A program made the position numbers and the translations under genes. Shown in pieces: positions 57,101-64,000 of a stretch of 64,000 nucleotides of DNA. This DNA comes from Cylicocyclus nassatus (lineage: Eukaryota > Nematoda > Chromadorea > Rhabditida > Strongylidae), in assembly GCA_958299035.1 (NCBI GenBank), contig CATQJL010000316.1:12432347-12496346 (forward strand), written 5' to 3'. The number at the start of each line of letters is the position of its first letter. Positions within the stretch are counted from its first letter, which is position 1. The notes beneath the pieces are model-generated. The model searched no databases. It worked only from the letters and a program-made list of their open reading frames with translations, and was not told the DNA's origin.

Positions 57101-59669
57101 TCGTCCGTGGGACTGTTGTGATCGTCTCGCGCGTCCATAGCTCGAGATGGATCGGATTATCGAATTGGTCCCAGAGTACAAGTGTAACCTCCGACGATTC
57201 TTCCGTAAATTGGTGTCCTCCGAACGTCAGGGTTGTAATCGTTCTAGTATTACGAAATGGTAAGCCGAGATGTTTGGCTATCGAGGTACAGATGAAACTG
57301 TACTGTGAGCCGCTGTCCAGAAACACTGTCAACAGCTCATTCGTATTCGTCTTATGGTTCTTCGTCAAAGCATGGACTACCATCAAGCGCGGCTCTTGAT
57401 GCGCTGATTCTTGCAAACATACGGATAAGCAAGATGATGGTGAAAGCGAACCTGAGCGAGCTTGATGCTGATCTAATGGCTCAGGTTGTACGTCCATAGT
57501 AGTACGGGATAAATCAGGAGTACAGGTGGCGCTGTGTACTGCGGAAGTAGGACTCTGTGATCTACGTGCTGGAGAAGCACGTCTAGTTGCTGAAGAAAAA
57601 GATTGCTGCCTAGATGTTGATGGCGATCTGGGATAAGAATTGCGCGGTGACGGTGCGCGTAAGTTTCCACGCGCGTAAGACGGAAAACCTTGAGCATCCT
57701 CTTGAAACTGCACGCGCCTCGGCGAATAAGATCTGCTGGGACTGGGACGCATAGTCCTCCTGCTAGGTGGCGATCTCTGAGCACGTGGAAGATTCCAACA
57801 GAGAGCTCTGTGGTGAACTCTACCACAGTATTCGCACGATGGTGCGTCACACTGAGCGTAACCGTGACCTTGCTGTAAGCACAGCCAACACAATCTATAA
57901 CGAACAAGGAGAGATCTGCGTTGTGCCACATCCTGCACGATATTGCATCGTTCAGATGGATGACCGGGGTCGCGGCAGAAGGCACAATATTGCTCTAGCG
58001 GGATCGCATAGCGCGTTCTACTGGGACTACGCGACGTGGTGCGGGGATGATACGGAGTTGGTGGTCGATCAAGCCTACTGTAGGGTGATGGAGTGCGTGA
58101 CACTGATGAGCTTCTGGGATAGTACGAAGACGTGCGATAGCGCGTAAACGCTGGATCAGTGCGACTCGCGCTCGGGTACCTACGTGGCGAAAGAGAATCC
58201 TGACGAACTGCTGCCTGGGAGTTGTACGAATGATGGTCCAATGGGTCAGCATCTTCTATACTTTCCAGTCTGTCAATAATGATATCCAACGTCGAAAGCA
58301 GCTCATCAACTGTCCACATTGAATCTCCTTTCAACCTGTGTTCGCCAATCTTCTCACGTGTACGTCGGGGAAATTTGGCACGGATGATCTTGAGGGTGCC
58401 AATGGCACTAGAGTCCTCCTTGAGATGTTTAAGCTGGGACCAAATGGCCTTGATGGTACAAAGTGTCGCGCGTTGCGATAACGGCGACTCTGATGCTGGT
58501 GGCTGCTGCATCAGTTTGTCCCAGAGTCGGTTGCGGAGGATCTCCGGCCTACCATACGTATTAGTTAAGGTACGTACTGCATCCTCATAATTTTCTGCCG
58601 TCGATTGAAAGCCTGCTATGATGCTCGCGGCGGGTCCTCTCAGATGTGATTTGAGGTACATAAACTTAAGTGACACTGGCACACTGGTGTTGTTGTGCAC
58701 CGCTGTCGAAAAGAGATCCCAAAACTCCAAAAAGTTGTCGACATCTCCGTGGAAGGTTGGAATCTCGAAAGAGGGCAACTTCAAGGACTGTTCCATGGGA
58801 AGGGACGAATTGGTGTTGGGGGACAAGTAAGAAGCAAACGGATTCGACTGAGGAAACTCTGGTGGGGGATTCGCAAAAGTTGGGTGGGATGAAGGGTCTT
58901 GGGATGGATTGTCGAATCCTTGCACGACGCTTGACGCGCGTGCTGATGGGGGAGCTTGAACAGCCGGCGCGACTGCATCAGGATCAGCTGGACGATCCTG
59001 TTCATGCGATGAAGAATGGCTCGCGACCTCCATTCTCACATCTTGCGCGGGCTGATGGAAACAATTAGGGTCCTGGGTCGGATTAGGAGTAACATTACAT
59101 AAAGAAGGAGGAACAGTAGAAGTGCGAAAGTAACATAACGCCTCCGAGCTCGGCAGGAGCTTGATCGCAGCATCAACACGATCCCGGAGAGTTTCCGCCT
59201 CCTCCACAAGCTCGTCCAGTTCATTGGCTTCCCAATGATCCTGAATCTGTTGAAGGAAGGGAAGCTCACCGCTCTCGTCAGGATGCTGACGAGCAAACTC
59301 CTCGGCCTTCTCTCTCTGGGCGCGAAGAGAATCAACAGCACGACCAAGAGTAGTAAAATGATAAAATAATAAACTTTTACGACTGAGAACAAGCTGTGGA
59401 TTCTTACCTGCCTCCACGGTAAAATCCAACGGCTCCAAGATGGCCTTATCGAGTTCCGTGATCTTGTTACGGAGAACCTTAGCGGCTTTGGTAATCTTAG
59501 TCTTGTGAGCACCAAGCATCGACATTACCTGGAAAAGATAGGAAAGAAAAACAATGAAGAAAATAGCGTATATATACATGAACGATAAATATGAGGTGAG
59601 TAACATATGATACAAATAACCATCCCGACCAGAAAACAAATGGGGTGAACCGGCGACTGGGGTTTCCAC
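54147..59669 (-). CDS. BEL/Pao gag-pol polyprotein lacking the integrase catalytic core
   Basis: 1840 codons. Translation more likely starts at Met49 (59525), just after an acceptor-like tttccag. Gag: coiled N-terminus (about 49-175) and a DUF1759-like domain (about 298-475, LPSFEIPTFHGDVDNFLEFW). Two zinc knuckles lie at about 562-575 and 594-607, followed by a third Cys-rich patch and an Arg/Ser-rich linker. Aspartic protease: FLDSGSQYSF (783-792). RT: about 1028-1260, with ADVEKAFHQI and YVDN (1187-1190), the usual BEL/Pao catalytic box. Peptidase A17/RNase H region: about 1270-1500, with FDPLGLLTPL, CSDAS and LTDSQIVLYW. Integrase zinc-binding H2C2: about 1670-1725 (HYHYQLLH ... CVTCKKYQ). 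At about 1733 the frame jumps to a DUF5641-like tail (VGEVVLIEQDATRSNWSLG). The roughly 200-residue or longer DDE core is absent and the join is in frame. No internal stop. Confidence 0.92.
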   Translation of the reverse strand: METPVAGSPHLFSGRDGYLYHMLLTSYLSFMYIYAIFFIVFLSYLFQVMSMLGAHKTKITKAAKVLRNKITELDKAILEPLDFTVEAGKNPQLVLSRKSLLFYHFTTLGRAVDSLRAQREKAEEFARQHPDESGELPFLQQIQDHWEANELDELVEEAETLRDRVDAAIKLLPSSEALCYFRTSTVPPSLCNVTPNPTQDPNCFHQPAQDVRMEVASHSSSHEQDRPADPDAVAPAVQAPPSARASSVVQGFDNPSQDPSSHPTFANPPPEFPQSNPFASYLSPNTNSSLPMEQSLKLPSFEIPTFHGDVDNFLEFWDLFSTAVHNNTSVPVSLKFMYLKSHLRGPAASIIAGFQSTAENYEDAVRTLTNTYGRPEILRNRLWDKLMQQPPASESPLSQRATLCTIKAIWSQLKHLKEDSSAIGTLKIIRAKFPRRTREKIGEHRLKGDSMWTVDELLSTLDIIIDRLESIEDADPLDHHSYNSQAAVRQDSLSPRRYPSASRTDPAFTRYRTSSYYPRSSSVSRTPSPYSRLDRPPTPYHPRTTSRSPSRTRYAIPLEQYCAFCRDPGHPSERCNIVQDVAQRRSLLVRYRLCWLCLQQGHGYAQCDAPSCEYCGRVHHRALCWNLPRAQRSPPSRRTMRPSPSRSYSPRRVQFQEDAQGFPSYARGNLRAPSPRNSYPRSPSTSRQQSFSSATRRASPARRSQSPTSAVHSATCTPDLSRTTMDVQPEPLDQHQARSGSLSPSSCLSVCLQESAHQEPRLMVVHALTKNHKTNTNELLTVFLDSGSQYSFICTSIAKHLGLPFRNTRTITTLTFGGHQFTEESSEVTLVLWDQFDNPIHLELWTRETITTVPRTNSQNDSDIVDFADRIEVDVLIGIDNYWRIVDLRRNEKLPSGLTLSHTRFGPVLSGLKYPVVSNTLLATKTPFTDDQTASEHLVRSLFGLDTIAMQEQENAQDANVIKHFYDTVRIIDGSVYVSFPWKSQHPPLADNKALAFRRLQNQYEKFRATPSVWDEYCKIFNEQLRTGIIEDVTNVAARGPNVYYIPHQAVYKQGSTTTKLRIVLDASSHQKGVPSLNDCLHQGPSLLPDLVGTLMRSRFHCYLIIADVEKAFHQIHLHQDQRDCTRFLWLKDVQHPPSSENLRIMRFARLPFGINASPFLLSMSIRYFLEQDPANRLKEEILANTYVDNVIVGAKTTQECIDKCKECKDIFSRMHMNLREFMSNSQRALASITQESCMTLEGPFANFLGVKWNPTLDVLHVPLNIAHQPVTSKRTALQVYASTFDPLGLLTPLLIRPKMFIQDLWESGYDWDAALSDEDTQKWSTIVQDISGFQLSVPRFIGVTFGDTYDLVVCSDASKRVYAIAVYIVTRPHHGTPRSTLLFAKAKLAPPGAITIPRMELLGCHMAVKTVRFLKSQLKVKFHSITFLTDSQIVLYWIQSHKPLKTYVINRVNYIRRVLDELKAEKIATGFYYLATESSPADCATRGLTASELQHHIWWTGPSFFTTPFRQWPCKSFQSSHPVPAGAESEELRVPRAVVTSVCNIQKTYKSFVPFTRTNSYAKLVRITAYVLKYVAKMHRRVKTRMQCAYQDDRFPFNTMDITPTVTSDDYTAAELVLIREHYRESQCQMDSSYVKKLHTTREIDGTVRVDLRMANAQMSNTTRNPILILPSHPLCDKVIAHYHYQLLHAEPSYLITALRERFFIPRLRRLAKSFISRCVTCKKYQSRASYPRALDLLTEREDACAKSRSSLRSSRVGEVVLIEQDATRSNWSLGLILEVHTSPDGKVRSARLRTSNRRIVECAINHLSPLEVVAEDEEDSEHDCHHRAKAKTVSSWSV

Positions 59670-61494
59670 AGGCGTAAGGCGAAACAGAAGTGATACGACC
59701 GGATGTCACTGAAGAACTCTTGCGCGGCACTGAGTGGCGCGCGTGTAACAAGGTGCCAAGACAGGTAACCTGCCGGAGGCCGGCCAGAAACTACGCAGGG
59801 CTCCTATTGGCGAATCGGAGGAGCCATCATTGATGACCCTGGGGCACTTGGACCATATCCTGATAAGAACCGTGTTTCCTTCCGTTTGCCATCTTCCACT
59901 GCAATCCTGCGTCGTGATGGTACCTTCCAGCATCTTGCACGATAACTCTCAAACTTCCAACACGGCTGCTCTCCGCCTGTACTAGGGGTGTGGGCGAACT
60001 GAAGGGGCACAGAAACGAAAGCGCAAGTGCGCTTATTTGCGCGAACGTAACTTACCTAACGGTACCCCATGTTACACTACTCCGGGAGCCAAAGGCGACT
60101 ACGGTTACTAATGACAATTAAAAGAAAAGATAAGAGAAGAAATTATACTACGAGGACACTAATACCGGTTTGTGGGAAAACTAAGCTACAGTAGAGCGAA
60201 GAAGTAGAAGGTGATGTGAAAGAGAAATAACTATAGGTATAGATCCAAGGACCCCCTAGTACCAATCTAAAATTACTCAGACTTAACTTAAATTTACAAA
60301 GTTTACTAAAATACATAGAAACACTATAAAAATGCTATACCACATAAGCGCGATACGTACTCGAATGGCATATCCCCGGCTATGGTCCAAGCTCCTATGT
60401 ACATAGGACAGTGCCGATCCCCTGCTGCTGCGCTTATCATCGCATCCAACGATACAGTCCAATTCTTGCGCGTCCACGATACAATCCTGCGCAGCACCTT
60501 GCAACTGTTCTATCCGCCGTCCTATCGCCTTCCAAATAGCGCGTACAACGATACGGCACTGAGGCGCATTCAACGATAAAATACTGATACACGTACGACG
60601 ATACAATGCGAAAACGTGTCCAACGATACAACACTGCGTATGCGCTCGACGATACGATACTGAATCGCGCTCTCTTACTTCCGTCCTGCAACTTCCAACC
60701 TCACTCGTCATACAATCCTTCAACTTCCAACGTCCAATCCTGTTCGGCGCGTACTCCGGTACGGCTCCTTCGCGTTCGACGATACAGCTAAAAATACGCG
60801 TACTCCGATACAGCTCGCTTCGCGCCCTCTTCCTACTTCCAACGCGCAAGCGTGCTCGACGATACAATACTTACTGCACGTACAACGATACAACTCTAAG
60901 CGCGTTCCTCCAACTCTATACTCGATCGTTCGTTCATCGTCCATCCATCATCCGTCAATTCTTTCACTCTGCGATCCACCGATCCATCCGGCGATTCAGC
61001 CAACCTTCTATCCCCATCCTTCAGATCCATAGACTCGACTTGTGCGGCCGCTGGTACTCTCCGGTACCCCCTGTCGAGCCCGCCAAATGACGACACCGGC
61101 CCTTCACCTGAGCAGTACTTCCAAGCACGGCAGGCTTACCAGGTATCGCATGAACGTGGGCGCTCGCGCGATTGGGGTTCTAGTTGGCAAGTTGCCACAG
61201 TCTTCCCGACTATCCCCCCGCGCTCACACGCCATGCTTCGCATCCTGGCTAGCCCCGCGGCCTTGCTACTGGTTACGTAGATATTCATCCCGGTCTTCCT
61301 GTTCGCCTGGTCTTCTTATTGCGTGCTGAGCGTGGTAGACATCGGGTCCGTTACGCACGCATGGAGGATGAGACAACGCGTCTTCGACTGACGCTAACTC
61401 CTGCTATCCAACGTGTTGTTATCCTGCACGACCAAGTGAACTCCATGCGCGGGCGGAAAACATCATCCACCATGCGCTCGGCGTCGATGCACCA
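59670..61494 (-). other. BEL element leader with degenerate CGATACA repeats
   Basis: 1.8 kb between primer site and gag. From about 60435 to 60900 the + strand carries many copies of cgacgatacaa/acgatacaatcc at irregular spacing (for example 60449, 60477, 60549, 60597, 60622, 60649, 60779, 60857, 60885). The frame 60867-60283 on - is open through them and yields a repetitive CIV/YRR peptide. It is more likely a structured RNA or repeat expansion than a protein. Confidence 0.5.
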
Positions 61495-62230
61495 TGTTGC
61501 GGCTCGGTGTGCTCAGCACTCCTCGCCCTAGTGCTCGTCCGCCTGACAACACAACTCCTTAACTCCAGGATGTTCCACCTCTGCGCTGGTGTGCGCATCA
61601 CCAGCGCGTCCGCTCGACGCCTACACCCCTACCCGTACAAACAAACAATCACAGACACGACTAGATTAAATCACATTTACTGAAACATAAGAACAAAACA
61701 TAAAAAAAACCTAAAACTACTAAAAAAGACTACTACTACTACTACGAGAAAGAAATAAGCACGGGACGAGCCGCCTCGTCCCGTGCTGCCGATGCTCCGA
61801 TAAGATCATCTCCAACATGTAGTTCCGGGTCCTCCATTGGGTCAACCGCAAGCCCCTGGCCCATACTGGACGGCGTGACCCCTCTCCACTCCCGCAATCC
61901 TTTGCTTCTGCGCGATAAACCATGATACTAAGCTGCGCGTCTCCAAACACAAGAAGATTGACAAGGGCTCAACCGCTCGAAACCGTTGATCATCTGCGGG
62001 AGCTACTGGAGGCGCTGCCAGCATGGTAATATCATCAAACGATCGATAACGAACGAAACTCGAGGAGGCGTAGACCGCGGCCTGCGCGCCCTTATATACC
62101 CTGCGACTTGGCAACGCGCCCAGTAAGGGAGAGGTCTTGGCGCGAAATTGATAGCGCGCCAAGTAACGCGATAGCCAGCGCTCCCGGCCTTCTGTTTCGA
62201 GGAGTGGCTTGCATCGCGCGAGCCGCGACA
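61495..62230 (-). repeat. 5' LTR of BEL/Pao element
   Basis: 736 bp, the partner of 51690-52425. As 5' LTR on - it should hold promoter and transcription start, and its right edge on + (62230) abuts the acttg duplication. A ctactactactactacg run at about 61731-61746 and a cgggacgag...ctcgtcccg hairpin (about 61761-61782) are visible in both LTRs. The hairpin may serve in polyadenylation or termination (inference). Confidence 0.93.
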
Positions 62231-62245
62231 ACTTGTGCCGCTTTA

Positions 62246-62448
62246 GGCCCCGGACAGACTTCACGCGATTTGATCGTCGCGACTGAATTGCGACGAGACA
62301 ACTGTTACAACATCATTCCATGCCGATCAACTTGCATTTCGGTTGTGTTACTCTTCCAGCCCGAAATTTTTGAATGAGAAATGAAAATGAATGGAAATGT
62401 CGGCAATTGAGTCGCGACGATCAAATCGCGTGAAGTCTGTGCGGGGCC
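62246..62448. mobile_element. PIF/Harbinger-like MITE with TTA duplication
   Basis: About 45-bp inverted ends (ggccccggacagacttcacg, with a few mismatches to the right end) are bounded by tta at 62243-62245 and 62449-62451. A 3-bp TWA duplication and GGCCC-type ends are typical of PIF/Harbinger and Tourist-like MITEs. It is 203 bp and non-coding. The BEL element lies 7 bp away. Confidence 0.65.
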
Positions 62449-62854
62449 TTACATGCTTGTAACACGCGCGGGAGTCATTCTACGAGCCTAAATATGGGCT
62501 CGTTCGAAAAAACGTGACTTCCTCGATACGGTCGTATGCAAAAGAGTTGAATTTAAGAAATCCCGGAAGTTTTAAGTATGGTATGGAAAAAGAGCAGCTT
62601 CAGTGATAGGCTAAAGATTTTTCAACTTAAGAAGAGCTCTTTTCGTTAATAATTTTATTTGGAAGTTTAGTACTGTCAATTTCTTATAGTAAATCAATTT
62701 GTAGCTCCAAGACTGTTTTGTTGACGACAGGAGCCTTCACTCCAATCGCCATTAAGGCTGTGCTTTCAAAACCCATCCTTAAAATTTTCAGCATTTCTTG
62801 AACTCGAGAAATTGCTATCATCGTGCCGAAAAAGTCACGCGCTTTTATGAGCTT

Positions 62855-63191
62855 TTAACACATTGACGACACACATTAACACACGACTGCTTGACACACA
62901 TGGTGTGTCAAGCAATGACTACCGCGTGGGACCGCTTGACACACTATGTGTGTCAAGGCTTGAGTCTTGGTAAAATGACTACTCTCCTGAAATAAACTCA
63001 CTCCATGAGTTTTCTTTTGCACATAATCTAGGGATGACTTCTACCTTTCTTGTCAACCTTTCTGGTCTACCGTAGGTGTACTTTAGATGGCAGTATGCGT
63101 AATTATAGTTGAAAAAGTGGGCTGGTTCGTAAAAAGGCCTTGGTCCCAAAAGGCGGACAACTAAAAATCTGCATGGTCGTCAATGTGTTAA
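62855..63191. mobile_element. TTAA-flanked piggyBac-type MITE, second copy
   Basis: ttaacacattgacgac at the left and gtcgtcaatgtgttaa at the right, TTAA outermost. One base of the terminus differs from the 7699-8260 copy. The left part holds two neighbouring hairpins (gcttgacacacatggtgtgtcaagc and a variant near 62933), in the place where the other copy has its gccgcgca hairpins, at the opposite end. Non-coding. Confidence 0.7.
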
Positions 63192-64000
63192 GCAGACTCG
63201 TAAATTGAGTGTCTGCAGAGCTACAAGCCTGTAAAGCGGTGCAAGTCAGTGGTGAGCTGCAGGTGAAGCCATGTGCACCCATTTGCTGAAGCCGTTTTCA
63301 GCAAAGAAACTCACCAGCGTACGTCCGACGCACAAGACTGGTAAAGAGCATCCATTTTAATAAAACAGCTGTGTTAGGATGTTTTGGAGAAATGTTGTGA
63401 AGAAATTTGGTTTGAAAAAGGGAGCTAGAGGTTGATTTAAAAAATTCAAAATATAGTTCTTTATAACTCTCTATAATAGTATGCCTAACTGTTTGGATTA
63501 CTGGCCTTTTTGCATCAAAAAATACCGAGGAAAAATTTCGCGTTCGTTGCGCTTCCATCTTTGGACTATTTTGGTAAAAGATTTTTTAAACCTTTTAGAA
63601 TCCCTGCTTTCCGTTAAATGTAATGCGCGAATGGAGCTTTTGGAGAGCTCCATCATCTGTTGCAATCAGATCATTTCTCATCCATCTAAAAATAATTAAT
63701 GAAGAAAGGAGGGCGGCTTGTCCGCACTTTTTAGCGTCACTATAGCTTCAACAGAAAAGAGAAAGCGACATTTTTGCCTCGTCAGCACGTTCACCACAAA
63801 AAAACCCCATGTGTTTATTTTGAGTGATAATACGAAAGTGACAAATGGTTAGGGTGGCTTATATGTAGAGTGTTGAACCTAAAAACAATTTTGACATTCT
63901 TTTTTTGTCATACACTGTGAGCGCTCAATGTTGGTGATAAGAGTGAGAGTTTTTTTTACCTAGGGTGGGTCCAAAGGCAAAAATTGTAAGCTCCAAAAAA
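63192..64000. other. Gene-free window end
   Basis: Open frames at 63298-63558 (-) and 63481-63699 (+) overlap on opposite strands and have no recognised domain. No repeat identified. Confidence 0.3.

Larger units (their letters stand above)
51690..62230 (-). mobile_element. Full-length BEL/Pao LTR retrotransposon, integrase-core deleted
   Basis: 10.5 kb, bounded by acttg duplications (51685-51689 and 62231-62235). In order on -: 5' LTR 62230-61495; primer-binding site from 61494 (tggtgcatcg, whose complement ends cgatgcacca like a glycyl tRNA, inferred); a 1.97-kb leader; one gag-pol frame; a 1.7-kb untranslated 3' part with no env-like frame; purine tract; 3' LTR. LTR near-identity indicates a recent insertion. 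The frame lacks the DDE core, so the copy cannot make a complete integrase. Confidence 0.93.

Noticed and set aside
57473..57985. 170-codon frame on - and several + frames inside 54-59 kb
   Set aside because: They are shadows of the BEL gag-pol frame.

Overview
The window reads as intron-rich nuclear DNA of a parasitic clade V (strongylid, hookworm-like) nematode. Introns are short where transposons have not enlarged them, two genes have their first exon directly after a splice acceptor (the trans-splicing arrangement), and the gene families fit: an expanded TTBK/casein-kinase-1-like kinase and a secreted, hookworm/Haemonchus-type cathepsin B. The repeat content fits too: RTE-type LINEs, Tc1/mariner-type elements, a Penelope-like reverse transcriptase and a BEL/Pao LTR retrotransposon. 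The species is inferred, not shown.

Layout. 1-400: the 3' end of a CPT1-like carnitine acyltransferase gene on +, next to the tail of a repeat that recurs at 44 and 46.9 kb. 643-860: an exon-like fragment with a Ulp/SENP active-site motif. 1969-4269: a complete five-exon ALKBH7 gene on +. 4485-14932: a TTBK/CK1-like kinase on -, tail to tail with ALKBH7; seven exons lie at 13.7-14.9 kb and a C-terminal exon at 4.5 kb, separated by about 9 kb filled with a hAT-like MITE, foldbacks, a TTAA-flanked element and two decayed LINEs. 15.2-20 kb: a 1-kb mariner-type foldback and a Penelope-like RT relic. 20.6-23.5 kb: exons of two unrecognised host genes on +. 24.2-30.7 kb: a decayed Tc1 transposase and TA-flanked MITEs. 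30.7-31.2 kb: a GC-rich foldback with a 23-24 bp tandem array.

33003-49608 is one cathepsin B-like gene on +, twelve exons, with introns swollen by a LINE, MITEs, palindromic satellite elements and a nested Tc1-type foldback. Its active-site exon has a stop codon directly after the catalytic Cys codon plus a length change that breaks frame, so as read it is a pseudogene.

51690-62230 is a full-length BEL/Pao retrotransposon on - with 736-bp LTRs that differ at one position I could see, a 5-bp target duplication, a purine tract and a 1840-codon open frame. The open frame joins the integrase zinc-binding region straight to the DUF5641-like tail, so the DDE integrase core is missing although the copy is young. 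I found no defence or metabolic gene cluster. What is distinctive is the layered transposon structure, the integrase-deleted BEL element and the palindromic satellite elements inside a cathepsin B pseudogene.
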